From: Nitrospinaceae bacterium
Lineage (GTDB): Bacteria; Nitrospinota; Nitrospinia; Nitrospinales; Nitrospinaceae
Length of the DNA stretch: 64,000 nt
Direction: 5' to 3'
NCBI GenBank assembly: GCA_024644405.1
Contig: JAHELC010000038.1
Location: forward strand, 124,001 to 188,000
The notes beneath the pieces are model-generated. The model made no database searches. It was not told the origin of the DNA and worked only from the letters and a program-made list of their open reading frames with translations. Shown in pieces: positions 35,933 to 44,104 of this stretch; position 1 is the first letter of the stretch, and the number at the start of each line of letters is the position of its first letter. A program made the position numbers and the translations under genes.

Positions 35933-36850
35933 CTACCTCAATGAAGCCAATTTGGCTTTTTCGGGGACCAATCTCAAATCCCACACCAATCCCACCTTGG
36001 ACATTAGGATTAAAATCCAATAGGTAATATCGATCTCCCACCAAAAGAACCCTTGTTGAACAGAAGCGGGGTAATGGTGATGGTTGTTGTGCCACCCTTC
36101 ACCCAGGGTCAATAGAGCCATCCAAAAATTGTTACGGCTGAAGTCTCCAGTTTGGTAACGCCTTTTTCCAAAAAGATGAGCCAGCGAATTTGTCGCAAAA
36201 GTTGCATGGAATAAGATTATTGTTGAGATCAGGCCCCAGACCAGCAACTGCAGACCACTGGTTCCCAGTTGAGGAAAATATGAGTTCAGTATCTCCCCAA
36301 AAAGAAATAGCAGTATCCCCAAGGCAAGAGGACTCAATATATCGAACCGATCGATCAACCGTAACTCAGGAAAACGATTAAAGTCCTCAATGAATTCGGT
36401 TTTTGTTCTAAAATTTGACTGGCAGGAAAACCAGAACAAATGGCTCCATAAGAATCCATGTTGAACAGGTGAGTGGGTATCCTCTGGTAAATCCGAAACA
36501 CGATGATGATTTCGGTGATGGGCCGCCCACCATAGAGGGCCTCGTTGAACGGATGAGGCCCCAATGACTGCAAAAACAAACTGAAACCATCGAGAAGTCT
36601 TGAATGCTCGATGTGAAAAATAACGGTGGTAAAAGGCAGTAATGGCGAACATCCGAAACAAATACAATGCTAAGGCAACCATCACCGCCGTGGTACTGAC
36701 GCCTACCCAAAGTACACCTAAGCAAGCAAAGTGGAGGGCAAAGAATGGGATACAGCGAAACCAATCGATTTCTGTGGAGTTTTCATCCAGATTGGCAATT
36801 CCTGCCTGACTGTCAAACCATCTTGCGAGGGTTGTGAATAGTTCCGACAT
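35933..36850 (-). CDS. Membrane acyl-CoA/acyl-lipid desaturase (delta-9 type)
   Basis: 305 residues. The three di-iron His boxes are HRYFSH (about 96), HRNHH (about 131) and HNNHHH (about 257), with the usual four membrane helices between. It introduces a double bond in fatty acyl chains and so would supply the unsaturated substrate for the CFA-like enzymes next to it. Gap of 10 bp to the FAD oxidase gene. Confidence 0.92.
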   Translation of the reverse strand: MSELFTTLARWFDSQAGIANLDENSTEIDWFRCIPFFALHFACLGVLWVGVSTTAVMVALALYLFRMFAITAFYHRYFSHRAFKTSRWFQFVFAVIGASSVQRGPLWWAAHHRNHHRVSDLPEDTHSPVQHGFLWSHLFWFSCQSNFRTKTEFIEDFNRFPELRLIDRFDILSPLALGILLFLFGEILNSYFPQLGTSGLQLLVWGLISTIILFHATFATNSLAHLFGKRRYQTGDFSRNNFWMALLTLGEGWHNNHHHYPASVQQGFFWWEIDITYWILILMSKVGLVWDLRLVPEKAKLASLR

Positions 36851-36902
36851 AATCTAATTAGTTCCTCTACCAGGATTCGAGATTATCGAATATCGTTTGT
36901 GT

Positions 36903-37466
36903 TTAAAATTGTTGCTCTACAATATTCTTGGCTGCTCGCAAGGCCTTTTTTATTTGAGGCATTCCACCGCCAGGGACAAAGTCGACGTATCGAATAATAT
37001 TGTTCTCATCCGCGATGATTACTGTTCTTCTTAAAAATCCAAAATCACGATTAAGAAGACCTGTGCGCACCCCGAAATCAAACTGTGGCCAGTCAGACAA
37101 AAAGGTCATATTGTTGATACCTGCTTTTGTTGCGAACCGTGCCTGATCCTTGGCTGAATTGGTGCTGATAGTGATCAATTGCACATGTTGATCCAGGCCC
37201 CCGTTCTCCTCGCTGAATCGATGAGTTTGTTCGTCGCACACCGGGGTATTGAGTTGAGGGACAATACTAATAATTTTGATTTTCCCCTTTGTTTCACTCA
37301 ATCGAAGATTTCCGCTCTGGTATTCAGATAAAGTGGCATTCGGCAAAGGATTCCCCACTTTCAAGATTTCATGGCTTTTCGGAGTTGCCTTCGAATAAAC
37401 TGCTGAAGCTCCTCCAAAAGTTATAAACATGAATGATAAAAGAATCGGCATAACCTTTAATTTCAT
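36903..37466 (-). CDS. Exported thiol peroxidase-like peroxiredoxin
   Basis: 187 residues from an ATG with GGAGG (an upstream start lacks one). A signal peptide ends near VYS-KA, so the enzyme is periplasmic, unlike most Tpx. The peroxidatic Cys77 lies in PQLNTPVCDEQTHRF. The second Cys of atypical two-Cys Tpx is absent (RFATKAG where RFC is usual), and there is no other Cys. It should therefore be recycled as a one-Cys enzyme by an outside thiol. It adds peroxide defence to the light-linked lipid operon. Confidence 0.87.
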   Translation of the reverse strand: MKLKVMPILLSFMFITFGGASAVYSKATPKSHEILKVGNPLPNATLSEYQSGNLRLSETKGKIKIISIVPQLNTPVCDEQTHRFSEENGGLDQHVQLITISTNSAKDQARFATKAGINNMTFLSDWPQFDFGVRTGLLNRDFGFLRRTVIIADENNIIRYVDFVPGGGMPQIKKALRAAKNIVEQQF

Positions 37467-37489
37467 AGCTACCTCCAAAAATAAATTCA

Positions 37490-37777
37490 TTAACGATTCT
37501 TCTTCACTTTTTTGTAGTATCTTTTTTGACATTCCTGAGAACAGTATTTGGCTGATTTCTGTCGGGCATGAAATTTCTTTTCACAAAAAGCACAGATCTT
37601 TTCACAAAAATCTATTTTGGTTTTCACCCTTGCCTGACGAAATTTGCTAATACTCTGGATTGCCCTTTGAGTTGATTTCTGCTGAAGAACCTTATCCAGA
37701 CTATTGACGATGTCTTTAGGCTGAATAATTTTTTTGAGAATTCCATTTTTGTCGAAAACCTTGCATTCAAATTTCAT
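37490..37777 (-). CDS. Small zinc-finger protein
   Basis: 95 residues. The C-terminal half holds CAFCEKKFHARQKSAKYCSQECQ, a four-Cys zinc knuckle resembling DUF2256/FCS-like fingers often present in LitR/CarH clusters; CEK just before adds a fifth Cys. The basic tail KRYYKKVKKNR suggests nucleic-acid binding. The start at 37777 has AGGAG upstream. Confidence 0.72.
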   Translation of the reverse strand: MKFECKVFDKNGILKKIIQPKDIVNSLDKVLQQKSTQRAIQSISKFRQARVKTKIDFCEKICAFCEKKFHARQKSAKYCSQECQKRYYKKVKKNR

Positions 37778-37801
37778 AGCCAAATTCTCCTAACTCCGCC
37801 T

Positions 37802-38470
37802 CTATCCGAACATGCGATCCCCATCCTGCTCGTCAATTTCATTTTTAATTTCTTTGCATATCCATTTGTTTTCACCAATCATCTTGATCATCAGATAATC
37901 TGGAAACCTTGTGCTTTTATCCAAGCTTTGTGCCGAATTGATTTGGTGCTGCTTCAGCTTGTTAGCCCCGGTGAGGTTGGCTCCCAACAGAACCGCCTTT
38001 TGCAGTCTGGTCTTAAAGAGGTTGGCCTTCTCAAGGTTGGCATGCACGAGGCAGGCTCTTGTGAGGTTGGCTTCAGATAAATTGGTTTTAGATAAGTTGG
38101 CCTTATAAAGATCAGCTCCATCGAAGTTCGCTCTTTTTAATTTTGCCTTATGAAAATTTACTCTAATGCAGCTGGATCCTTCGAGAGTCGCCCATCTTAG
38201 ATCGGCTTCTTCCAAATTCGCTTTTAAAAGCCGGGTTCCTCTGAGGTCGGCTCCTTCTAGATTCGCCCCCCAAAGATTGGCCTCTTCGAGTGTCGCTCCC
38301 CGAAGATTGGCATCAATGAGGTTGGCGTTTTGAAGCTGGGCTAGGCTGAGGTCGACTCCCCGAAGGCCAGCTTCCTGTAGATCAGGAGCTGCATCAGGGT
38401 TTTTCTCTCGCCACACGTTCCATTCCTCGACAGATCTCTTGAGAAGTGCTACCTGTTTTACGTTTGGCAT
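37802..38470 (-). CDS. Pentapeptide-repeat protein
   Basis: 222 residues. About 28 A(N/D)LxX pentapeptides run from residue 38 to 175, forming a right-handed beta-helix; a helical C-terminus follows. No signal peptide. Such proteins act as scaffolds or as gyrase-protecting DNA mimics; nothing here decides which. Confidence 0.88.
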   Translation of the reverse strand: MPNVKQVALLKRSVEEWNVWREKNPDAAPDLQEAGLRGVDLSLAQLQNANLIDANLRGATLEEANLWGANLEGADLRGTRLLKANLEEADLRWATLEGSSCIRVNFHKAKLKRANFDGADLYKANLSKTNLSEANLTRACLVHANLEKANLFKTRLQKAVLLGANLTGANKLKQHQINSAQSLDKSTRFPDYLMIKMIGENKWICKEIKNEIDEQDGDRMFG

Positions 38471-38518
38471 CTCTCTTTAATCCTTTTTCGTTTTCATGAT
38501 CCGGTAACTCCTGCATTA

Positions 38519-38755
38519 TTAATTCAGTGTTTTCTGCTCCAGGCACTGGTCGTAAGCACGCGTGAACAAATAATTGGTCAAGATACCTCTTCTTGCCGGA
38601 TAACCGGGATACAGGTTTTGCGCGTAATATTTGCATTGCGCTTCCACTTCGGCCTTACGCCCATAAAATGCCTCATGCTTGCTATCATCATAACCAACCA
38701 AACTGGCACAGCCGCTGATCATAAAAACCATTATGATAACCAGGAATTTAATCAT
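38519..38755 (-). CDS. Small lipoprotein
   Basis: 78 residues with a lipoprotein signal ending in MISGC. The mature part has two Cys (AQCKYYAQNL and YDQCLEQ) spaced to form a disulfide. The SGCASLVGYDDS start resembles small outer-membrane lipoproteins. Function unknown. Confidence 0.78.
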   Translation of the reverse strand: MIKFLVIIMVFMISGCASLVGYDDSKHEAFYGRKAEVEAQCKYYAQNLYPGYPARRGILTNYLFTRAYDQCLEQKTLN

Positions 38756-38800
38756 TATTTTTCAAGCTCCCTATAAAGACAAGCCGTATTTGGTAATCGA

Positions 38801-40162
38801 TTAAGCTAATAATTCATTAATCTTTGACCTTCTGTATGAAAAAATGTCCTCAAGATCTTTTTTGATAAATTGATTTGCCAGCAAGTCACCCAGAATTCCA
38901 AAGGGAACTTTGTAGGTCACGTGATCTTTAAGAAGCGTTCCACCATTCTTTTCTTCAAACTCATGCTTATGGTGCCAAAACGAATACGGTCCTTTGGTTT
39001 GTATATCTGCAAACCGCTGATTAGGTTCCCATTCAGTGATCTTCGACTGCCACGAAAAAGGAATGCCATGTAAGCGCAATTGGTAATCTATGGTTGTTCC
39101 CTCCGTTACTTTATCCGTGGACTTATCCACGATTTTGAGATTCATGAAATCAGGAGTCAGGGGTTCCAGGTTTTCGCATTTCTTGAAAAAAGAAAATGTT
39201 TTATCCAGCGGCTGTGGAACCCATTGCTCCATCTTTAATTCATGGTAGGAATGACCACAGATTTCAGTCAATGCACTTTCCAGGGTCGGATAGCGAAATT
39301 TGAAACCTGATTTCCAAATACGGTCGGAGGAAACATATTGACTGTTGAGAAGTATTGTCGACATTTCCCCCAAGGCAATCTTTAAGGCGAATCCGGGGAC
39401 GGGGAAAAAAACCGGGCGATTCACAACTTTTGCCAGAGTTTCGGTAAAAACCTTATTCGTAACCGGGTGTGGAGTGACTGCATTATAAGGGCCACTCAAG
39501 TCCGGGTTATCTATGGCATGGACAAACATATCTGCCAGGTCATCAAGGTGAATCCAACTCATCCATTGTTTTCCATCACCGAGATTTCCTCCCAAAGCCA
39601 TCCGAAAAGGGGGAAGCATTTTTTCCATAGCACCGCCATCATGCCCCAGTACTACTCCAATGCGGAGTGCTACCGTACGTATTTCCATCTCTTGGGCTTT
39701 TGAGACCTCTTTCTCCCACAAATAACAAACATCTGCCAGCCATCCGCAATCCTTAGCGGAATTCTCTGTTAAAATCTCGTCTCTTCTATCTCCATAGATC
39801 CCAACTGCTGAAGCAGAGACCAGGACGTCTGGTTTTATTTTTGATTCTCTTAGTCCCTTCATTAAAGTACGGGTCGAAAGAATTCGTGAACCTCTGATTT
39901 GCTCTTTTTTTTCTGAAGTCCAGCGTCCTTCGGCGATATTTTCTCCTGCAAGGTGAATTACCGCATTAACATGGTCAAAGGCCTCTTCTGGAATAATTTG
40001 TTCATTCGGATCCCAGTGAAATACCTGGCAGGAATGAGGAAGTCGAACTTCCGCTTTCTGGATGTTCCGTGTCAGAACTATGGTTTGATGACCCTGTTTG
40101 TGTAATGCCTTAACTACCTTATTCCCAATAAAGCCGGTTGCTCCAGTAACTAATACTCTCAT
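38801..40162 (-). CDS. TIGR01777 epimerase (SDR39U1-type) fused to a SRPBCC domain
   Basis: 453 residues. An NAD(P)-binding domain begins LVTGATGFIGNKVVKAL and continues with NAVIHLAGENIAEGRWT, VSASAVGIYGD and WMSWIHLDDLADMF (about 1-295). The C-terminal 150 residues are a SRPBCC lipid-binding fold (LEQWVPQPLDKTFSFFKK-like start and WHHKHEFEEKNGGTLLKDHVTY). The fused form is typical of LitR/CarH regulons. The hydrophobic ligand is presumed to be a lipid. Confidence 0.9.
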   Translation of the reverse strand: MRVLVTGATGFIGNKVVKALHKQGHQTIVLTRNIQKAEVRLPHSCQVFHWDPNEQIIPEEAFDHVNAVIHLAGENIAEGRWTSEKKEQIRGSRILSTRTLMKGLRESKIKPDVLVSASAVGIYGDRRDEILTENSAKDCGWLADVCYLWEKEVSKAQEMEIRTVALRIGVVLGHDGGAMEKMLPPFRMALGGNLGDGKQWMSWIHLDDLADMFVHAIDNPDLSGPYNAVTPHPVTNKVFTETLAKVVNRPVFFPVPGFALKIALGEMSTILLNSQYVSSDRIWKSGFKFRYPTLESALTEICGHSYHELKMEQWVPQPLDKTFSFFKKCENLEPLTPDFMNLKIVDKSTDKVTEGTTIDYQLRLHGIPFSWQSKITEWEPNQRFADIQTKGPYSFWHHKHEFEEKNGGTLLKDHVTYKVPFGILGDLLANQFIKKDLEDIFSYRRSKINELLA

Positions 40163-40198
40163 GGCCTATTCCCTTCAAAAATTGTCTATTCATTTCCT

Positions 40199-40351
40199 TC
40201 AAGCTTCCAATCGGGGTATCAGGGATTTCAATTTATTCCTAATGATCTGACCCCTCTCAAAAGCATTCCAGTGTCTTTTACTAAGCTGTTCCTTGGAAAC
40301 CACTTTTTTGAGATTTCCTTTAGGTGTATATATCCTCACTTCGTAAAACAT
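40199..40351 (-). CDS. Small basic protein, 50 residues
   Basis: Starts MFYEVRIYTPKGNLKKVVS and ends LKSLIPRLEA. The ATG at 40351 has AGGAG 7 bp upstream; an ATG 6 bp earlier is too close to the ribosome site. It sits between the CarH copy 2 gene and the epimerase gene, all co-directional, with no signal peptide. Similar short YEVRIYTPxG proteins may exist, but I cannot name a family. Confidence 0.6.
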   Translation of the reverse strand: MFYEVRIYTPKGNLKKVVSKEQLSKRHWNAFERGQIIRNKLKSLIPRLEA

Positions 40352-40364
40352 GACCATTCTCCTC

Positions 40365-41288
40365 TTATGAATTATGGTTGTCTGTCAGTTGTTGATAGAA
40401 TTGATTGAAGTCGCTGATAACTTCAATGCCGTCGAGATTTCTGGGCGCCCCACCGCCCCCCACTACGATGTCGGTGTGCTTCCCCAACTGCTTGCGCAAT
40501 CGCCACAGAATGGGTTTGGCCTGGGAGGCGCCATACCATCCGGAGACACTGACGCACAGGAGCGGAGATTCACAACGTTCCACCGTGGCTACGATTTCCT
40601 CTTCGGGAACATCGAGGCCCAGGGATACGATTTTCCAATCGGTGACCGACAGTACGGTAGCGCACATCTGCAATCCCAGCAGGTGACTTTCTCCAGATAA
40701 CGTGGTGAGGACCACAGTAGGTCCGTCCTTGCGATTATTCTGCTGGCGCCATCGGCTGGCCAGAAAGTTATTGAGGATTCCCGAGGCAAAGTGCTCATGA
40801 GCAACCGAAAGATTTCCGTCCTGCCACTCTTGACCAATCCGTTGAACCAAAGGGGCTGCCAGGAGAATCACGAACTCCAACGGTCCGCGCTGACCCCACT
40901 CCCGGTGCATTTCCGATTCAAAATTCTCTTCATCGTATTCGGCGATCCAGTCGATCCATTGATTCAAAATGACGTTCTCATCAATTGGAATCGAGGATGG
41001 TACTCTAGGGGTGCCTTTGGCTTCCAACCCCAGAAGCCTATTTAACTCCTCCTGAGTACCACCCACGACTTTGCCCGCACGGAAGCCGAGTTTGAGGGCT
41101 TTGATGACGACCTGCAGCCTCTTCACCTCTTCAGGACGATAACGCCGGTGACCCGAGGGGAGACGGGTCGATCGTGGTGCTTCGTAGCGTTTCTCCCACA
41201 TTCTCAACGTGTGCGTGCTGATCCCGGTTCTTTTTGCAAGCTCACCGATGGTGAGAAGATAGCCGGGTTGTTCTATTGCTGCGTTCAT
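40365..41288 (-). CDS. CarH/LitR-type B12-dependent photoreceptor repressor (copy 2)
   Basis: 307 residues. The MerR helix-turn-helix is LTIGELAKRTGISTHTLRMWEKRY. The light-sensor signature W-x9-EH is Trp155...Glu165-His166, with a His also at 164. The cobalamin motif is ESHLLG (200-205). It is clearly divergent from copy 1 in the linker and the C-terminal domain, so this is not a recent duplicate. It is the first gene of the long leftward lipid operon, the normal autoregulatory place for LitR/CarH. Confidence 0.93.
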   Translation of the reverse strand: MNAAIEQPGYLLTIGELAKRTGISTHTLRMWEKRYEAPRSTRLPSGHRRYRPEEVKRLQVVIKALKLGFRAGKVVGGTQEELNRLLGLEAKGTPRVPSSIPIDENVILNQWIDWIAEYDEENFESEMHREWGQRGPLEFVILLAAPLVQRIGQEWQDGNLSVAHEHFASGILNNFLASRWRQQNNRKDGPTVVLTTLSGESHLLGLQMCATVLSVTDWKIVSLGLDVPEEEIVATVERCESPLLCVSVSGWYGASQAKPILWRLRKQLGKHTDIVVGGGGAPRNLDGIEVISDFNQFYQQLTDNHNS

Positions 41289-41324
41289 GACAGTAAGTCC
41301 ATTTAAGGGTGATTAAAGTTACAA

Positions 41325-41984
41325 CTACATATTGACCTGGTTACTGGGTGTAGTAAGCCTCAAGCCACCGCTGGTGCATTCGGCTTGCAGGACTTGACCA
41401 ATAACGACTGTATGAAATTTGTTGCCGACCTTGATGTCATAGTTGTGAAGCAGGTCCTGTTCGAACTTTGTGAGGCCCACAAAAACCACGTCTTCCTGAC
41501 CGAGTCGATTCGCAAGACGATCCTGAGTTTTGTTACCAAAAGACCATTCGTAAGGTTTCACGGCATGATCATGACCGGCATGGTTCATGGAATGGGTAGA
41601 GATCAAAGACATCCTGTTGACTGGACGAATCGGCAGCTGTTCCTTCATGCTGATATCCATAAACCCAGTGTCCATCACTTGAATGCCCGCCATGGTGCGT
41701 TTGACTTGGGCGATAACTCCATCCACCTGTGTCGTAAATATATGTCCAAGGCGAATATTGTAATGATTGAGTACGTCCTGCTCATGCTTGGACAATCCGA
41801 TGTAGTAGCTGTTGCCTTCTAAGGTGTCTCGTGCTTGAATCTTGGATTCGACTTTCTTAGAGAACTTCCATTGCATATCCAACCGGGTGTTGTCGTGGTC
41901 GCTGTGGGCGGTTGCCAATCCAGTTGAGAATAAAAAGCCAATGGCCGTTGCCGTCAGGGTTTGAATCATTGTTGTGGTTTTCAT
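41325..41984 (-). CDS. Exported protein with two copies of an unknown domain
   Basis: 219 residues from an ATG with AGGAG. A signal peptide ends in ATA-HS. Two homologous halves follow: MQWKFSKKVESKI...YYIGLSKHEQDVLNHYNIRLGHIFTTQVDG (about 40-105) and YEWSFGNKTQDRL...VFVGLTKFEQDLLHNYDIKVGNKFHTVV (about 150-210), joined by a His/Met-containing linker (SMNHAGHDHAV). No family recognised. A strong promoter with a palindrome over its -10 box lies upstream, and the CarH copy 2 gene follows. Confidence 0.8.
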   Translation of the reverse strand: MKTTTMIQTLTATAIGFLFSTGLATAHSDHDNTRLDMQWKFSKKVESKIQARDTLEGNSYYIGLSKHEQDVLNHYNIRLGHIFTTQVDGVIAQVKRTMAGIQVMDTGFMDISMKEQLPIRPVNRMSLISTHSMNHAGHDHAVKPYEWSFGNKTQDRLANRLGQEDVVFVGLTKFEQDLLHNYDIKVGNKFHTVVIGQVLQAECTSGGLRLTTPSNQVNM

Positions 41985-42044
41985 TGTGAGTCTCCTTGTG
42001 TGAGTTGAAATAATATTCAAATAAAAACTTAATTAACTGTCTAG

Positions 42045-42076
42045 GTCTAATATAGACTATTGTCTAAATATGTCAA
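42045..42076 (-). promoter_or_regulatory. Promoter with palindromic operator for the duplicated-domain gene
   Basis: On the minus strand TTGACA (42076-42071) and TATATT (42054-42049) are 16 bp apart. The -10 lies inside the perfect palindrome GTCTA-ATA-TAGAC (42045-42057), and further AGACA-type copies flank it. This is an arrangement suited to strong repression, perhaps by CarH copy 2 encoded next door. Confidence 0.6.
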
Positions 42077-42506
42077 TATAAAATCTATATATTTGTATAA
42101 TTATTTTTTATAATATAACTTATTGATTTAAATAGATAAATATGTATTTTTGGGGTATTTTTTCCTAAATAATTTAAAAAAAATATAAAAATCTATATAT
42201 TTATAGAGGAATTATTGAGGATTTTGGGGTTGCCCTGTCCGCCAAAACTTAGTTCAAGGTTTATGATTTGAGAGCGTGACGCTTATACAGACACGGAAAA
42301 AGTGCGGTGGGTTGAAGAGACTAGGGAAGGGGTGGTGTTTGACGATTCGGGCCGCCACAGGAAAGTATTTTATTGAGGGCAGAGCAAACGAATAGAGACC
42401 ATAACTTGTTGGATTTGCAGAGTTATTAGTATACCGGTTTCTAGATATGCCCCCAATTCTGCCCCCGGATGTCAAGGAATTCTCTCGTCCCGTGCTGGAC
42501 TTTGGG
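42077..42506. other. AT-rich non-coding right edge of the island
   Basis: No convincing gene. The first part is extremely AT-rich. Near 42450-42470 the minus strand carries two GGGGGCA tracts close to the tRNA, reminiscent of leaders of tRNA-targeting integrase genes, but no integrase motif could be read. Confidence 0.35.
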
Positions 42507-42536
42507 TAATAAAAAACCCATATATTTCAATGGGTT
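42507..42536 (-). terminator. Intrinsic terminator downstream of tRNA-Glu
   Basis: On the minus strand AACCCAT pairs with ATGGGTT across an 8-nt loop and is followed by TTTTTTATT. It lies 34 bp beyond the tRNA 3' end. Confidence 0.8.
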
Positions 42537-42569
42537 TTGGACCTTATTGGATTTTATGGGATGTAATAG

Positions 42570-42644
42570 TGGTAGCCCCAAGGGGAATCGAACCCCTGTT
42601 TCCGCCGTGAGAGGGCGGCGTCCTAACCGCTAGACGATGGGGCC
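42570..42644 (-). tRNA. tRNA-Glu (CTC)
   Basis: 75 nt including an encoded CCA. It folds with acceptor GGCCCCA/TGGGGCT (G1-U72 wobble), D-arm, anticodon stem CCGCC/GGCGG with loop CTCTCAC (anticodon CTC) and T-arm AGGGG-TTCGATT-CCCCT. Its last 21 bases before the terminal CC recur at 9574, suggesting use as an integration site. Confidence 0.95.
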
Positions 42645-42687
42645 ATCATGCAGGTGAAACCTACGAAAGAAGGGTGTCGTCAATTTC

Positions 42688-43170
42688 TTAGAACCGGTCG
42701 CGGTTCATAATGGGCGGTCCGCCGCCTTTCCGGTTTTTCTTTTTTTCCGTCCGGATACGGTGCTCCTCCTCCAAATCGCGTTTGTTAAGTCCGCGAATCA
42801 TATAGACCATAGCCAGGTAAGCGGGGAGGGAAATGGCCATCCAGGTGACCAGAAATTTACCTGCCGTGGAAGGGGGCGCGGAGTCCGCTCCCTGCTCCGG
42901 ACCTGTGACCAGCAGGGATAACGCCCACAGGACCAAGCCAAAGACAATTCCCAACAAGGATGAAACGGCCACTTTGTGAACCACTTCGTTGGGATACAAG
43001 CCGCTGACAATGGGAAACTCGGTCACGTAAGCACCCAGCAAAGCCAAAGTCGCCATGATGAACATGGCCCCCATCAGAAAATCGTTGGTGATCGCCACCG
43101 TTCCCACCAGGAGGTAGGTCGGCGCCCAGAGGCCGAGAATAAACGGATTGCGATAAATATTGACGGCCAT
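42688..43170 (-). CDS. Four-helix membrane protein of unknown function
   Basis: 160 residues from MAVNIYRNPF; a longer frame would run into the tRNA-Gln gene. Predicted helices lie at about 10-28, 32-50, 66-86 and 105-125, followed by a charged tail (EEEHRIRTEKKKNRKGGG). The start of the membrane part, NPFILGLWAPTYLLVGTVAI, is not a family I recognise. It sits between two tRNA genes on the GC-richer side. Confidence 0.75.
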   Translation of the reverse strand: MAVNIYRNPFILGLWAPTYLLVGTVAITNDFLMGAMFIMATLALLGAYVTEFPIVSGLYPNEVVHKVAVSSLLGIVFGLVLWALSLLVTGPEQGADSAPPSTAGKFLVTWMAISLPAYLAMVYMIRGLNKRDLEEEHRIRTEKKKNRKGGGPPIMNRDRF

Positions 43171-43197
43171 AAATTTAAAGTTTTCCAAGGGGAAAAA

Positions 43198-43271
43198 TGG
43201 CTCGGGTACAGGGAATCGAACCCCAACCTTCAGATCCAGAAACTGACGTCCTACCGTTAGACAATACCCGA
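43198..43271 (-). tRNA. tRNA-Gln (CTG)
   Basis: 74 nt including CCA. The U1-A72 pair and G73 discriminator typical of tRNA-Gln are present, with anticodon loop TTCTGGA (CTG) and T-loop TTCGATT. The closing pair of the anticodon stem (31/39) is T-T. Transcribed leftward. Confidence 0.93.
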
Positions 43272-43352
43272 GCACTTTCTCCAATTCTATGGGGATTGCC
43301 TCCCGGTTTCAACCAAAATTGACATTGCCCGACGGGCATATTACAACACAGA

Positions 43353-43382
43353 GCCGGGCCCTGTAAAGAACAGGGACCGGGC
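43353..43382. other. GC-rich hairpin upstream of rsmD
   Basis: GCCGGG-CCCTGT pairs with ACAGGG-A-CCGGGC around a 5-nt loop. It lies about 120 bp before rsmD and may be a leader structure or a transcription barrier; no T-run follows. Confidence 0.4.
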
Positions 43383-43501
43383 AAGGCCCGGATCTAATGC
43401 GCTGGGGGGTGATTGCAATTTTCCTAATGTGGTTTTCGCCTCCGTGGTTTTCGTCATCTGCGGCGGTTAGTCACCAGAAACCTGATCCGAAAGGACCTGA
43501 T

Positions 43502-44080
43502 ATGCGCGTGATCGGCGGTACCGCGAAAAGCACTCCCCTGGCCAGTCTCAAAGGGGCGAAGGTGCGTCCCACCCTCGATCGGGTGCGGGAATCGTTGTTC
43601 AACCAGATCGCCGGGGAGGTCCAGGGAGCCCGTTTTCTAGACCTGTTCGCCGGGTCCGGAGCCATCGGCATCGAGGCTCTCAGCCGGGGCGCGGAAGAGG
43701 TGGTGTTCGTGGAACTCAATCACCGGGCCCAGGCCGTCATCTACCAGAATCTGGCCAAATGCCGGTTTCTGGATTCCGAAAGCAAGGAGAAAAAGTCGAA
43801 ACACTGGATTCTGCTCAAATCCAACGCCCTGCATGCCCTCGACCTGCTGGCGGAGCGTCACCATCAATTCGATCTCGTGTACGTCGATCCGCCCTACGAC
43901 GATAACCTGTATGCGGAAACCCTGACCGCGCTGGGGCGTTCCCACCTGCTGGCGGAGTCGGCGCAGGTGATCGCCGAGCACCATCACAAAACGGCTCTGC
44001 AGGAAAATTATGATAAACTGAATCTTTCCAAAACCCGGAAAATCGGAGATACTTGTTTGTCGTTTTACATTGTTGAATAA
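43502..44080 (+). CDS. rsmD: 16S rRNA (guanine966-N2)-methyltransferase
   Basis: 192 residues starting MRVIGGTAKSTPL with AAGGA upstream; an in-frame start 105 bp earlier adds an unrelated hydrophobic leader. SAM motif FLDLFAGSGAIGIEALSRGA and catalytic DPPY in YVDPPYDDN are typical of RsmD, which methylates G966 of 16S rRNA in the 30S subunit. Followed 24 bp later by mnmA. Confidence 0.93.
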   Translation: MRVIGGTAKSTPLASLKGAKVRPTLDRVRESLFNQIAGEVQGARFLDLFAGSGAIGIEALSRGAEEVVFVELNHRAQAVIYQNLAKCRFLDSESKEKKSKHWILLKSNALHALDLLAERHHQFDLVYVDPPYDDNLYAETLTALGRSHLLAESAQVIAEHHHKTALQENYDKLNLSKTRKIGDTCLSFYIVE

Positions 44081-44104
44081 GGCCTGTGCATAGAAATATA
44101 TATA

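Noticed and set aside
42254-42475. 73-codon frame on the minus strand next to tRNA-Glu, considered as an integrase remnant
   Set aside because: The translation shows no tyrosine-recombinase motif. The GGGGGCA tracts near it only hint at an integrase leader.
43397-43501. Upstream extension of RsmD giving a signal-peptide-like start
   Set aside because: RsmD is cytoplasmic and family members start at MRVIGG; the internal ATG has the ribosome site.
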